A DNA stretch of 64,000 nucleotides from positions 98,452 to 162,451 of the forward strand of contig CAMMIW010000002.1 of assembly GCA_946497035.1 (NCBI GenBank). The letters run 5' to 3'. Origin of the DNA: an uncultured Eubacteriaceae bacterium (GTDB taxonomy: Bacteria > Bacillota > Clostridia > Lachnospirales > CAG-274). Shown here one piece after another: positions 39,257 to 48,644 of this stretch (positions are counted from its first letter, which is position 1; every line of letters starts with the position of its first letter). The position numbers were made by a program, and so were the translations under genes. Below the pieces are notes generated by a model that did no database searches, was not told the DNA's origin, and was given only the letters and a program-made list of their open reading frames with translations.

Positions 39257-39391
39257 ATGAAAATGACATACCAACCAAAAAAGAGACAAAGAAGTAAAGT
39301 ACACGGTTTCAGAAAAAGAATGAGTACTGCTAATGGCAGAAAAGTTTTAATGAGAAGACGTAGAAAAGGTAGAAAGGTTTTATCTGCTTAA
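39257..39391 (+). CDS. rpmH: 50S ribosomal protein L34
   Basis: Structural protein of the large ribosomal subunit. 44 residues, complete. [18 protein letters not shown] followed by [20 protein letters not shown] shows the family signature. ATG with a strong AAAGGAGGTG. First gene of the origin-proximal cluster; a terminator between it and rnpA probably lowers rnpA expression. dnaA, its common upstream neighbour, is replaced by a MATE gene. Confidence 0.98.
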   Translation: MKMTYQPKKRQRSKVHGFRKRMSTANGRKVLMRRRRKGRKVLSA

Positions 39392-39446
39392 TGCCTCTAC
39401 TAATTAACATATTATACCAATATATATTAATTCTTATTGGTTAAAT

Positions 39447-39472
39447 AGCCCGCTATTTAGTGGGCTTTATAT
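39447..39472 (+). terminator. Attenuating terminator after rpmH
   Basis: AGCCCGCT (39447-39454) / AGTGGGCT (39459-39466) with one G-U, ATTT loop, then TTATATTTT. Confidence 0.8.
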
Positions 39473-39538
39473 TTTACTTATTTATAAGGTTTATTTATAA
39501 ATATAAAACCTAAAATACTTTAAATAGGAGATGAAAAC

Positions 39539-39883
39539 GTGCTTTTTACAAAATCTCTTAAAAAAAATTATCAGTTTAGATATGTTTATAATAAAGGAAA
39601 ATCTATAGCTAATAAATATTTAGTTATGTATGTTGTTAAAAACAACTCTTTAGAAAATTATCTTGGTATATCTGTTAGCAAAAAAGTTGGTAATAGCGTT
39701 GTTAGAAGTAGAGTAACTAGGCTTATAAGAGAGAATTATCGCCTTAGTGAAAATAAACTTAAAAACGGTTATAGCCTTGTGGTTATAGCCAGAAACCCCT
39801 CAAACGGTGCAACATATCAAGAGATAAACAAAGCTATGAACCATCTTTTTTCAAAACATAACTTATTTAATATTAAAAATTAG
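39539..39883 (+). CDS. rnpA: Ribonuclease P protein component
   Basis: Protein subunit of RNase P, which matures the 5' ends of tRNA. 114 residues. GTG start with ATAGGAG; an out-of-frame ATG overlaps the site. RNR motif [18 protein letters not shown] and [10 protein letters not shown] are intact; the N-terminal [16 protein letters not shown] is typical. Followed 22 bp later by yidD. Confidence 0.97.
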   Translation: MLFTKSLKKNYQFRYVYNKGKSIANKYLVMYVVKNNSLENYLGISVSKKVGNSVVRSRVTRLIRENYRLSENKLKNGYSLVVIARNPSNGATYQEINKAMNHLFSKHNLFNIKN

Positions 39884-39905
39884 CTTATTTTTTTGGGGGT
39901 GTCCT

Positions 39906-40118
39906 ATGCTAAAAAAATGTTGTATGTATATTATAAAATTTTATCAAAAATTTATTTCTCCTATGAAAAAACCTTGTTGTATATATCACCCTACTTGTTC
40001 TAGATATGCATATGAGGCATATGAAAAATATGGTTTTTTTAAAGGTACATACCTTACTATTTGGCGTGTATTAAGGTGCAACCCTTTTAGCAAAGGTGGA
40101 TATGACCCTTTACCATAA
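39906..40118 (+). CDS. yidD: Membrane protein insertion efficiency factor YidD
   Basis: Small membrane-associated protein that helps YidC insert proteins. 70 residues. [11 protein letters not shown], then [21 protein letters not shown] and [18 protein letters not shown] give the whole family signature, with four conserved cysteines. ATG with GGGGGTG. Lies between rnpA and yidC as usual. Confidence 0.97.
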   Translation: MLKKCCMYIIKFYQKFISPMKKPCCIYHPTCSRYAYEAYEKYGFFKGTYLTIWRVLRCNPFSKGGYDPLP

Positions 40119-40140
40119 AAATTATTAGGAGGATTTAATC

Positions 40141-41142
40141 TTGTTTAACTCTGTTTTTATTTTAACTAATTTTATAGAAAAAGACCCTGGCTTTATTGTT
40201 GGCCCTATATCAAAACTTTTAGGTATTATAATAAATTTTGTTTTTAAATTTGTTTATATGATAACAACTAACCATTCTCTTGGTATAACTATTATTTTAT
40301 TTACTATTATCGTTAGATTATTATTAATACCTTTAAACTATAAACAGCAAAAATCTATGTATATAATGCAAAAGATACAACCTGAGATGAAAAAAATACA
40401 AGATAAATATAAAGGTAATAAAGATCCTGAAGTTGCGAAAAAAATGCAAATGGAAATGACAAAGCTTTATGCTAAGCATAATTACAATCCTCTTGGTGGT
40501 TGTTTGCCTATATTTATACAGTTGCCTATATTTATCGCCTTATATTTTATAATGAAAAATGCTTACCTTTTTGTTACAGACATAGGTAATTTATATACAG
40601 AAATTGCTAATCAAATTTTAGCTACACCAAACTATGCAGAAGTTTTAGTTCCAATAGTTCAACCTCTTGTTCCTAAAGGTATGACTATTGATATTAGCCA
40701 GTTACCAGATATGCTTAAAGCTATAAATAAATTTACGGCTAATGATTGGAACGCTATCCAATCTGCCCTACCTACTCTAGAAATATCTAGCCTTTTAGAG
40801 CAAAAATCTAACATAGAATATTTCTTAGGTATAAACCTTGCAGAAACAGTTGGTTTTACTTTTCCTAAAGTATTATTAGCTATTTTATCTGGTGCTACAA
40901 CGTTCCTTTCTAGTTGGGTAATATCTAGAAAAACTAAATCTGACGATCCTACTTTAAGAATGCAACAAAAAATAATGAATATTGTTATGCCTGTTATGAT
41001 GACATTCTTCACTCTTTCTATACCTTGTGGTGTTGCTATATATTGGATTGTTGGTAACTTAGTTCAAGTTGTACAACAAATCTTTTTAAACAAATATTGT
41101 GAGAAAAAATTTGCAGAGCAAGGCTTAGGTGCTAGTAAATAA
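40141..41142 (+). CDS. yidC: Membrane protein insertase YidC/OxaA
   Basis: Inserts proteins into the membrane with or without SecYEG. 333 residues, the short Firmicute form without the large periplasmic domain. TTG start eight bases after AGGAGG. Core spans: ITIILFTIIVRLLLIPLNYK with the conserved groove Arg, the cytoplasmic hairpin MQKIQPEMKKIQDKYKGNKD, NPLGGCLPIFIQLPIFIALY, and IPCGVAIYWIVGNLVQVVQQI. No lipobox seen. Loop at about 150-225 is longer than in many relatives. Next gene jag, 27 bp on. Confidence 0.96.
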   Translation: MFNSVFILTNFIEKDPGFIVGPISKLLGIIINFVFKFVYMITTNHSLGITIILFTIIVRLLLIPLNYKQQKSMYIMQKIQPEMKKIQDKYKGNKDPEVAKKMQMEMTKLYAKHNYNPLGGCLPIFIQLPIFIALYFIMKNAYLFVTDIGNLYTEIANQILATPNYAEVLVPIVQPLVPKGMTIDISQLPDMLKAINKFTANDWNAIQSALPTLEISSLLEQKSNIEYFLGINLAETVGFTFPKVLLAILSGATTFLSSWVISRKTKSDDPTLRMQQKIMNIVMPVMMTFFTLSIPCGVAIYWIVGNLVQVVQQIFLNKYCEKKFAEQGLGASK

Positions 41143-41168
41143 TTGGCTATTTTATAAGGAGGAGTTTT

Positions 41169-41972
41169 ATGGAAATACAAAAAGTTGCTAAAACTGTTAA
41201 TTTAGCTATAGATGAAGCTTTAAAAGATCTTAATACTACTATTGATAAAATTGACTATACTATACTACAAGAACCTTCTAAAGGTTTTTTAGGTATTGGT
41301 AGCAAGCCTGCTAAAGTTTTAGTAAAATTAAAAGAAGATATAAAAACTGTTAATGTTGAACCTAAAAAAATTGTAGAAAAACCTATAGAAAAGAAAGAAG
41401 AAAAAGAAGAAGCTATCATATCTAATATTAATATTAACCACACAGAAAAAAGAATACCAAGAATGGTATGTGAAGATAACTTTAAAGGGCCTGTTAAACA
41501 AGAAAAAGCCAAACAAATTAATGAAAATGCACCTAACATAGCTAAAAATTTCCTAAATCAAATTTTTAAAACTATGAATATTGCTGTAGATATTGATGCA
41601 AAAATAACAGATAAAAACTCTTTATTAATAGATTTAAAAGGCGAAGATATAGGCGTTGTAATAGGTAAAAGAGGCCAAACGCTAGATTCTTTACAATATC
41701 TTACTAACCTTGTTGTAAATAAGGGCGAATATGCTTATATGTCTGTTAACATAGATACTGCCGATTATCGTGAAAGAAGAAAACAAACTCTTGAGCAACT
41801 AGCTGTAAATTTAGCTAAAAAAGCTAAAAAAACAAGACGTAATGTTAATCTTGAGCCTATGAACCCATACGAAAGAAGAATTATACACGGAGCATTGCAA
41901 AATGATCCTACTATAAAAACATATAGTGAAGGTAACGAGCCTTTTAGATATGTTGTTATCTCACCTAAATAA
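41169..41972 (+). CDS. khpB: RNA-binding protein Jag/KhpB (EloR)
   Basis: Cytosolic RNA-binding regulator linked to cell elongation in Firmicutes. 267 residues. Jag N-terminal domain at 1-50 (TVNLAIDEALKDLNT ... PSKGFLGIGSKPAKV), charged linker, KH domain with GVVIGKRGQTLDSLQYLTN, R3H domain with RRKQTLEQLAVNLAKKAKK and MNPYERRIIHGAL. ATG with AAGGAGGAG. Follows yidC in the standard order. Confidence 0.95.
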   Translation: MEIQKVAKTVNLAIDEALKDLNTTIDKIDYTILQEPSKGFLGIGSKPAKVLVKLKEDIKTVNVEPKKIVEKPIEKKEEKEEAIISNININHTEKRIPRMVCEDNFKGPVKQEKAKQINENAPNIAKNFLNQIFKTMNIAVDIDAKITDKNSLLIDLKGEDIGVVIGKRGQTLDSLQYLTNLVVNKGEYAYMSVNIDTADYRERRKQTLEQLAVNLAKKAKKTRRNVNLEPMNPYERRIIHGALQNDPTIKTYSEGNEPFRYVVISPK

Positions 41973-41980
41973 TTTAACTT

Positions 41981-42005
41981 ATACCTTTGCTAAAAGCAAA
42001 GGTAT
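41981..42005 (+). terminator. Hairpin after jag
   Basis: ATACCTTTGC (41981-41990) / GCAAAGGTAT (41996-42005), 10-bp stem, TAAAA loop, followed by TTGCTTT. T tract imperfect, so partial termination is likely. Confidence 0.6.
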
Positions 42006-42055
42006 TTGCTTTAAATAAAGATTCTTTTCAACTATAGGTGTTCCCACCGCTCCTT

Positions 42056-42083
42056 TTGATAAGACTGTCATCTTATCAATCTA
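42056..42083. other. Hairpin element sharing a 19-nt motif with 33.3 kb
   Basis: TTGATAAGA (42056-42064) / TCTTATCAA (42071-42079) with loop CTGTCA. The sequence CTGTCATCTTATCAATCTA (42065-42083) matches 17 of 19 bases at 33.33 kb. Lies 35-60 bp before mnmE; it could be a leader RNA element or a repeat remnant. Confidence 0.4.
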
Positions 42084-42116
42084 TATAATCAAAAAATTAA
42101 CGATAGGAATGATAAA

Positions 42117-43514
42117 ATGAAAATTAAAGAATTTGACACAATAGCTGCTATTGCCACATCTTTTGGTGAAGGTGGTATAGGTATTATAAGAGTTAGCGGA
42201 GAAGATGCCTTTAATATAGCAGATAAAATATTTGTGCCTTTTAATAAAAATAAGCAAAATGTTAAAATAGATGAATATAAAAGCCATACTTTAACTTATG
42301 GCACTATACAAGATAAAGGGGAAATAATAGACGAAGTTTTATTAGCTGTTATGAAAGCCCCTAATACTTATACTTGTGAAAATGTGATAGAAATAAATTG
42401 CCACGGTGGTAAAGCATCTGTAAAGCGTGTTTTAAATACTGTTTTAAAAAATGGTGCAAGAATAGCAGAAAATGGCGAATTTACAAAACGTGCCTTTTTA
42501 AATGGTAGAATAGATTTAAGCAAGGCAGAGGCAGTTATAGATATAATAAACGCTAAAACAGATATAAGCCATCAATCTGCCGTAAATAGACTAGAAGGTA
42601 AACTTAAACAAAAAATAGACGAATATAGAAATGATATTATAACAATGACTGCCCATATAGAAGCATCTATAGACTATCCTGAGCACGATGACGAAACTAT
42701 GACTTACAATATGATAGAAGAAAATACAAAAGCTCTCATATTAAAAGTTGAAAAGCTTCTAAAAACTGCCGATACAGGCCGTATAGTAAAAGAAGGTATA
42801 AAAACAGTTATTTTAGGTAAGCCAAATGTTGGTAAAAGCTCTATATTAAATATACTTTTAAACGAAGAAAGAGCAATAGTTAGCGATATAGCAGGCACAA
42901 CAAGAGATGTTTTAAAAGAGCATCTTAATATAAATGGTGTTGCCCTTAACATTGTAGATACGGCAGGTATAAGACAAACAACTGATGAAATAGAAAAAAT
43001 AGGTGTAGAAAAATCTAAAGAATACGCAAAAGATGCAGATTTAATACTTTTAGTTTTAGATAATTCTAAGCCTTTAGATAAAGAAGATATAGAAATTTTA
43101 AATTTTATAAAAAATAAAAAAACATTAGTTCTTATTAACAAAACAGATTTACAATGCAACTTAAACATAAACAATTTAAAAGAGCATATAAAAGAAGATA
43201 ACATATTAATGTTATCAGCAAAAGAAGATTTAGGCTTTGATGCTTTAAAAGATAAAATAGAAACATTATTTTTTGAAGGTGAAATTAACATAAATGAAGA
43301 TATTTTAATATCTAACGAAAGAAACAAAAATTCTCTTTATAACTGTATAGAAAGCCTAAAAAATGTTTTAAACACAATAGAAACAAAAATGCCAGAAGAC
43401 TTTATATCTATGGATTTAATAGAAGCTTATAGATATTTAGGAGAAATAACAGGCGAAAGCCTAGATGAAGATGTTATAGACAAAATCTTTTCAGAATTTT
43501 GTTTAGGCAAATAG
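42117..43514 (+). CDS. mnmE: tRNA modification GTPase MnmE
   Basis: With MnmG makes the aminomethyl-type modification of wobble U34. 465 residues. N-terminal THF-binding domain (DTIAAIATSFGEGGIGIIRVSG), helical domain, G domain with GKPNVGKSSILN, the DIAGTTRDV switch, DTAGIR and NKTD, and the C-terminal FCLGK carrying the essential Cys. ATG with AGGAATG. Followed by mnmG. Confidence 0.98.
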   Translation: MKIKEFDTIAAIATSFGEGGIGIIRVSGEDAFNIADKIFVPFNKNKQNVKIDEYKSHTLTYGTIQDKGEIIDEVLLAVMKAPNTYTCENVIEINCHGGKASVKRVLNTVLKNGARIAENGEFTKRAFLNGRIDLSKAEAVIDIINAKTDISHQSAVNRLEGKLKQKIDEYRNDIITMTAHIEASIDYPEHDDETMTYNMIEENTKALILKVEKLLKTADTGRIVKEGIKTVILGKPNVGKSSILNILLNEERAIVSDIAGTTRDVLKEHLNINGVALNIVDTAGIRQTTDEIEKIGVEKSKEYAKDADLILLVLDNSKPLDKEDIEILNFIKNKKTLVLINKTDLQCNLNINNLKEHIKEDNILMLSAKEDLGFDALKDKIETLFFEGEININEDILISNERNKNSLYNCIESLKNVLNTIETKMPEDFISMDLIEAYRYLGEITGESLDEDVIDKIFSEFCLGK

Positions 43515-43532
43515 CTAGAAAGGTGATAAATA

Positions 43533-45404
43533 ATGAATATATTAGCAGAAGAAAATGTAGACGTTGTTGTTATAGGGGCAGGACACGCAGGTTGTGAGGC
43601 GGCTCTTGCTACTGCTCGTATAGGTTTTTCAACCGTTTTATTTTCTATAAATTTAGATAGTATAGCAATGATGCCTTGCAACCCTAATATAGGTGGTAGC
43701 TCAAAGGGGCATCTTGTTAGAGAGATAGATGCTTTAGGCGGAGAAATGGGAAAAAATATAGATAAAAGCTATATACAAACTCGTATGTTAAATACAAGCA
43801 AAGGGCCTGCCGTTTATTCTCTTAGAGCTCAAGCAGATAAAAATAAATATCATATAGAGATGAAAAAAGTTTTAGAAAATACCCAAAATTTAGATATAGT
43901 TCAAGGTGAAATATCTGAAATAATAGTAAAAGACGGTGTAGTTACAGGTGTTTTAAAAGAAGATGGCATTTTATATAACTGTAAGGCAGTTATTATTTGT
44001 GCAGGAACATATTTAAAATCTAAATGTCTTTATGGAGATATGTCTATAGAAAGTGGTCCAAATGGACTTAGACAAGCTACCCACCTTAGTGATTGTCTTA
44101 AAAATCTTGGTATAAAAATGTATCGTTTTAAAACAGGTACACCAGCAAGAATTGATAAAAGAACAGTAAATTTTTCTAAAATGTCTATTCAAAATGGAGA
44201 TGAAAATATAGTTCCTTTTTCTTTTGAAAATACTCCAGATGATATAAAAAGAGAGCAAATACCTTGTTATCTTACTTATACTAATAGTGAAACTCATAAA
44301 ATAATAAACGATAATTTGCACCGCTCGGCTATGTATGGTGGTATGATAGAAGGTACAGGCCCTAGATATTGCCCATCTATAGAAGATAAAATAGTAAGAT
44401 TTGCCGATAAAGATCGCCACCAAATTTTTATTGAGCCAGAGGGTGAAGATACAAACGAAATGTATGTTCAAGGTATGAGCACATCTTTACCTATTGATAT
44501 ACAAATAAAAATGTATAGAAGTATAGAAGGCCTTGAAAATTGTAAAATAATGCGTAATGCTTATGCTATAGAATATGATTGTATAGATGCTACCCAATTA
44601 AAACTTAGCCTAGAATTTAAAAATATAAAAGGACTTTTTAGTGCAGGACAGTTTAACGGTACATCAGGTTATGAAGAGGCAGCAGCTCAAGGCATTATGG
44701 CAGGCATTAATGCTACAAAATATATAAAAAATGAAGAACCTTTAGTTCTTGATAGATCAGAAGCTTATATAGGTGTTTTGATAGATGATATTGTTACAAA
44801 AGGTAGCCTTGAGCCTTACCGTATGATGACATCTCGTGCCGAATATCGCTTGCTATTAAGACAAGATAATGCAGATTTAAGGCTCACAGAAATAGGCTAT
44901 AAAGTAGGCCTTATAAAAGAAGATAGATACAACAAATTTTTAGATAAAAAAGCTAAAATAGAGCAAGATATAAAACGTATTAAAAAAATGTCTATCGCCC
45001 CTACCGAAGAAGTTAACAATCTTTTAGCTCAATATGGTAGCACACCTTTAACAACAGGTATAAAATTTACAGATCTTATAAAAAGAACAGAGCTTTCTTA
45101 TATGTGCCTTGCACCTTTAGATAAAGAAAGGCCAGAGCTTTCTTATGATATAGAAGAGCAAGTTAATATACAAATAAAATATGAAGGTTATATAGAAAAA
45201 CAAATGCGTCAAGTAGAACAATTTAAAAGATTAGAAAAAAAACTTATACCTAAAAATATAGATTATTCTAAAGTTATGAGCTTAAGCTTAGAAGGTAGAC
45301 AAAACCTAGAAAAAATACGCCCAGAAAGTATAGGCCACGCCTCTCGTATATCTGGCATATCTCCTGCCGATATAAATATGCTTTTAGTTTATCTAAATCT
45401 TTAA
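43533..45404 (+). CDS. mnmG: tRNA U34 modification enzyme MnmG (GidA)
   Basis: FAD-dependent partner of MnmE. 623 residues, normal length. N-terminal FAD motif [78 protein letters not shown], and C-terminal [19 protein letters not shown] with AGAAAGGTG, 18 bp after mnmE. An unknown gene, not rsmG, follows. Confidence 0.98.
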   Translation: MNILAEENVDVVVIGAGHAGCEAALATARIGFSTVLFSINLDSIAMMPCNPNIGGSSKGHLVREIDALGGEMGKNIDKSYIQTRMLNTSKGPAVYSLRAQADKNKYHIEMKKVLENTQNLDIVQGEISEIIVKDGVVTGVLKEDGILYNCKAVIICAGTYLKSKCLYGDMSIESGPNGLRQATHLSDCLKNLGIKMYRFKTGTPARIDKRTVNFSKMSIQNGDENIVPFSFENTPDDIKREQIPCYLTYTNSETHKIINDNLHRSAMYGGMIEGTGPRYCPSIEDKIVRFADKDRHQIFIEPEGEDTNEMYVQGMSTSLPIDIQIKMYRSIEGLENCKIMRNAYAIEYDCIDATQLKLSLEFKNIKGLFSAGQFNGTSGYEEAAAQGIMAGINATKYIKNEEPLVLDRSEAYIGVLIDDIVTKGSLEPYRMMTSRAEYRLLLRQDNADLRLTEIGYKVGLIKEDRYNKFLDKKAKIEQDIKRIKKMSIAPTEEVNNLLAQYGSTPLTTGIKFTDLIKRTELSYMCLAPLDKERPELSYDIEEQVNIQIKYEGYIEKQMRQVEQFKRLEKKLIPKNIDYSKVMSLSLEGRQNLEKIRPESIGHASRISGISPADINMLLVYLNL

Positions 45405-45476
45405 CATAGTTTAAAATTATGAATAATATAAAGTAAACTATTTTTTTAATAGTAAAATTTATAAGGAGTGATAGCT

Positions 45477-45881
45477 TTGATTTTTTTACCTATCCAAAAT
45501 AAATATTCACAAAAAAATTATTTTCATATAGACAATAGCAAAGCTCCTTTTTTTAATATATTAACCCATCAATATACTAGCAAAAGTTTTATAAACCTTA
45601 TTAAAAAAAATAAACTTATAGAAGCTAAAAATTTTATAAGCAAAACTTTTGCACAAGATGTAAATATATCTATATTAAAAGAGTTTTTTAATGATGATTA
45701 TGTATATAAAACCTTAGATAAAGTATGCTTTTATAAAAACGAGTATGAAAAAATAAATGCATTTTTAATAATGGATAAAAACTCAAAATTTAAAGGCATT
45801 ATTAATTTTTATATGATAAATGAGCCAGATAACATTAGCCAATGGAAAATATATAAAATAACAAAAGAAACAACTTATTAA
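45477..45881 (+). CDS. Unknown protein between mnmG and rsmG
   Basis: 134 residues from the TTG at 45477 (AAGGAG eight bases upstream); a GTG at 45468 overlaps that site. No signal peptide or membrane span. Mixed alpha/beta: NILTHQYTSKSFINLIKKNKL, DVNISILKEFFNDDYVYKTL, KFKGIINFYMINEPDNISQW. Not recognised. Ends 9 bp before rsmG, so co-translated with it. mnmG and rsmG are usually adjacent in Firmicutes, so this gene is an insertion specific to a subgroup. Confidence 0.75.
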   Translation: MIFLPIQNKYSQKNYFHIDNSKAPFFNILTHQYTSKSFINLIKKNKLIEAKNFISKTFAQDVNISILKEFFNDDYVYKTLDKVCFYKNEYEKINAFLIMDKNSKFKGIINFYMINEPDNISQWKIYKITKETTY

Positions 45882-45890
45882 GGAGCTTTT

Positions 45891-46601
45891 ATGAAAGATT
45901 TATTAAAAAAGGCTTGTAATGAGCTAAACCTTAACATAAACGATAACCAAATAGATAAATTTTTAAATTATAAAAATATACTTTTACAATGGAACGAAAA
46001 AATAAACCTTACTGCTATAACAGATGATAGAGAAATTATATTAAAACATTTTATAGATTGTTTAACTGTATGTAAATTTGTAAATTTTAATGATAAAACT
46101 TTTATAGATGTAGGTACAGGGGCAGGTTTTCCTGCCCTACCTATAAAAATATTTTATGAAAATTCTATACCTACCCTTTTAGATTCTTTAAATAAGCGTA
46201 TAAATTTTTTAAAATGTGTAGGCCAAGAACTTAATTTACAAAATATAAACTATGTACATAGTAGAGCAGAAGATGCTGGGCAAGATAATATCTTTAGAGA
46301 AAAATATGATTTTTGCGTATCTCGTGCTGTTGCAAATTTAAGCGTGTTAGCCGAGTTTGATTTACCTTTTGTAAAAGTTGGTGGATATTTTATAGCTTTA
46401 AAAGGCCCTTTATTGGATAAAGAGCTTATAGATGCTAAAAAAGCTATTACCACTTTAGGTGGAGAAATAGAAAAGATAGAAACAGTAAAAATCCCTTTTA
46501 CAGATATAGAACATAAACTAGTTTTTATAAAAAAATTAAGACAAACTCCTAACCAATACCCTAGAAAAGCAGGCAAGGTATCTAAAAGCCCTATAAAATG
46601 A
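45891..46601 (+). CDS. rsmG: 16S rRNA (guanine-N7) methyltransferase RsmG (GidB)
   Basis: Methylates G527 of 16S rRNA (E. coli numbering) with SAM. 236 residues. KINLTAITDDREIILKHFID, the SAM loop FIDVGTGAGFPALPIKIFY, VHSRAEDAG and VSRAVANLSVLAEF are family marks. ATG with TAAGGAG. Loss of this enzyme is known to give low-level streptomycin resistance. Followed by a 127-bp gap and noc. Confidence 0.97.
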   Translation: MKDLLKKACNELNLNINDNQIDKFLNYKNILLQWNEKINLTAITDDREIILKHFIDCLTVCKFVNFNDKTFIDVGTGAGFPALPIKIFYENSIPTLLDSLNKRINFLKCVGQELNLQNINYVHSRAEDAGQDNIFREKYDFCVSRAVANLSVLAEFDLPFVKVGGYFIALKGPLLDKELIDAKKAITTLGGEIEKIETVKIPFTDIEHKLVFIKKLRQTPNQYPRKAGKVSKSPIK

Positions 46602-46665
46602 CAGCATTTATAAGGTTATATAGTAATATTTTGTAATTATGTTTTTATTCTGAATTTTCTGATAT

Positions 46666-46696
46666 TTGGAAATAATTAGGAAATATATGCTATAAT
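46666..46696 (+). promoter_or_regulatory. Promoter of the ParB/Noc gene
   Basis: TTGGAA (46666-46671), 19-bp spacer, TATAAT (46691-46696) preceded by TGC (extended -10). Confidence 0.6.
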
Positions 46697-46728
46697 GCAC
46701 CTAAAATATATTTTAGATGAGGTGTATT

Positions 46729-47532
46729 ATGCAAAGTTTAAAAAATAATCAAAAAGAAATAGTTTATTTAGATGTAGAAAAAATATACCCTAACCCTTAT
46801 CAACCTAGAAAAATTTTTGAAGAAAACGCCATAGACGAACTTTCTACATCTATTATACAATATGGTGTTATAGAACCTATATTAGTTAGAGAGCTTAAAG
46901 GTTCTTTTTATGAGCTTGTGGCGGGAGAGCGTAGGCTAAAAGCTTGCAAAAAAATAGGTATGACAAAAATACCTTCTATAATATGTAAAATAAATAAAAA
47001 AGATAGTGCTTGTATGGCTTTAATTGAAAATGTTCAAAGAGAAAGGCTTAATTTTATAGAAGAAGCAGAAGGCTTTCAAACCCTTATGGTAGATTTTGGC
47101 TACACACAAGAAGAAATAGCCACTATAATTGGCAAAAAACAATCTACTGTATGTAACAAGCTAAGATTATTAAGACTAAAAAAAGATATAAAAAATATTA
47201 TTATAGAAAACAAACTAACTGAAAGACACGCCCGTGCCTTATTAAAGCTAGAAAAAGAAGAGCTACAAAAAGAAGCTTTAGAAAAAATATTAAAATTTGA
47301 TTTAAACGTTCAAAAAACAGAAGAGCTTATAGAAAATACTTTAAAAAGATTAGAGGGTAAAAGCCTAAAAAAAGAAAAGAAAATAAAAGGATATATAGGC
47401 GATTTAAGAATTTTTACAAATAGTATAAAATGTGCTGTAGATGTTATGAAAGAATCTGGCATAGAAACAAACTATTCTGTTATAAAAAATGAAAATGGCT
47501 ATGAAATAAATATTAAAGTTTGTACTAGCTAA
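46729..47532 (+). CDS. noc: ParB-family nucleoid protein, Noc type
   Basis: ParB/Noc proteins are CTP-dependent DNA clamps; Noc blocks septum formation over the nucleoid. Start: ATG at 46729 with GAGGTG; an in-frame ATG at 46717 overlaps that site. 267 residues. N-terminal CTP-binding domain with IYPNPYQPRKIF, GELVAGERRLKA-type box (ELVAGERRLKACKKIG) and IENVQRERLNFIEEAEG; helix-turn-helix TQEEIATIIGKKQSTVCNKL; C-terminal dimer region. Noc is chosen over Spo0J because it follows rsmG and there is no parA (soj); sequence alone does not settle it. The short amphipathic N-terminus of known Noc is present only as MQSLKNNQKEIV. Confidence 0.8.
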   Translation: MQSLKNNQKEIVYLDVEKIYPNPYQPRKIFEENAIDELSTSIIQYGVIEPILVRELKGSFYELVAGERRLKACKKIGMTKIPSIICKINKKDSACMALIENVQRERLNFIEEAEGFQTLMVDFGYTQEEIATIIGKKQSTVCNKLRLLRLKKDIKNIIIENKLTERHARALLKLEKEELQKEALEKILKFDLNVQKTEELIENTLKRLEGKSLKKEKKIKGYIGDLRIFTNSIKCAVDVMKESGIETNYSVIKNENGYEINIKVCTS

Positions 47533-47602
47533 ATTTTATATTTTTAATTATTTTAAACATTTATTATACAACATATTTTTTATACATAAAGGAGAAAATA
47601 TT

Positions 47603-48028
47603 ATGAAAATGTTTTTTTTAGATGAAACTAACATAAACCTTGCTTTTAATATAAGAACAGAAGTTTTTATAAAAGAGCAAGGTATAGATCCAGATGTTGA
47701 AATAGATGGAACAGATAAAGATGCAAAAAATATGATTTTGATAGTAGATGATAAGCCTATAGGTACTAGTAGGCTTATTGTTATAGATAATAAAATATAT
47801 ATAGGCCGTGTAGCTATATTAAAAGAATATAGAAAAAAAGGCTATGCAACCCATATGATAAATTTTTTATTAGAAGAAGCTAAAAATATGGGCTATAATG
47901 AAGTTTATATTCACGGTCAAAGTTATGCTAAAAATTTTTATGAAAAAATCGGTTTTAAACAATTTGGAGAAGAATTTATAGAAGCCAACATACCCCATAT
48001 AAATATGAAAATAACATTGGAGGGATAA
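47603..48028 (+). CDS. GNAT family N-acetyltransferase
   Basis: Transfers an acyl group from acetyl-CoA to an amine. 141 residues. IRTEVFIKEQGIDPDVEIDGTD resembles the YjcF/ElaA-like N-terminus; acetyl-CoA loop VAILKEYRKKGYATHMINFLL; HGQSYAKNFYEKIGF at the end. ATG with AAAGGAG. Two bases before pth, hence translationally coupled to it. Substrate unknown. Confidence 0.88.
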   Translation: MKMFFLDETNINLAFNIRTEVFIKEQGIDPDVEIDGTDKDAKNMILIVDDKPIGTSRLIVIDNKIYIGRVAILKEYRKKGYATHMINFLLEEAKNMGYNEVYIHGQSYAKNFYEKIGFKQFGEEFIEANIPHINMKITLEG

Positions 48029-48030
48029 AA

Positions 48031-48633
48031 ATGAAACTTATTATAGGCCTTGGCAACCCAGGTAGCGAATATAAATGGACAAGACATAACGTAGGCTTTG
48101 AGGTTATAGATAAACTGGCTTACGATTTTAGTATAAATGTTAACAAAAACAAATTTAAAGCTATTTATGGCGAAGGAATAATACACAATGAAAAAGTTTT
48201 ACTTATAAAACCTTTAACATATATGAACCTTAGTGGAGAATGTGTTAGAGATTTTTTACATTTTTATAAAGATATAACATTAGATGATATTATAATTATA
48301 TGTGATGATATAAATTTGCCTCTTGGCTCTATAAGAATAAGAAAAAAAGGTTCAGATGGTGGACAAAATGGCTTAAAAAATGTTATATATCATCTAAATA
48401 GCGATAGTTTTCCCCGTCTTAGAATAGGCGTTGGACAAAAACCAGAACATTATACTTTAGCTAATTTTGTTTTATCTAAATTTAACAAAGATGAAGAAAT
48501 AGACATAATAAAAGGCATAACTATGGCAACAGATGCTATAGAAATTTTCATTAAAGATAAACAAAATGGCTTATGTAACGCTATGAATTTATTTAATAAA
48601 AAAAATAAAAAAGAAACAAAAAAAGATGAATAG
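48031..48633 (+). CDS. pth: Peptidyl-tRNA hydrolase
   Basis: Releases tRNA from stalled peptidyl-tRNA. 200 residues. N-terminal IIGLGNPGSEYKWTRHNVGF with catalytic His20; PLTYMNLSG; IICDDINLPLGSIRIRKKGSDGGQNGLKN with the conserved Asp; FPRLRIGVG. ATG with TTGGAGGG. Between a GNAT gene and mfd. Confidence 0.97.
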   Translation: MKLIIGLGNPGSEYKWTRHNVGFEVIDKLAYDFSINVNKNKFKAIYGEGIIHNEKVLLIKPLTYMNLSGECVRDFLHFYKDITLDDIIIICDDINLPLGSIRIRKKGSDGGQNGLKNVIYHLNSDSFPRLRIGVGQKPEHYTLANFVLSKFNKDEEIDIIKGITMATDAIEIFIKDKQNGLCNAMNLFNKKNKKETKKDE

Positions 48634-48644
48634 TTGGTGTATTT

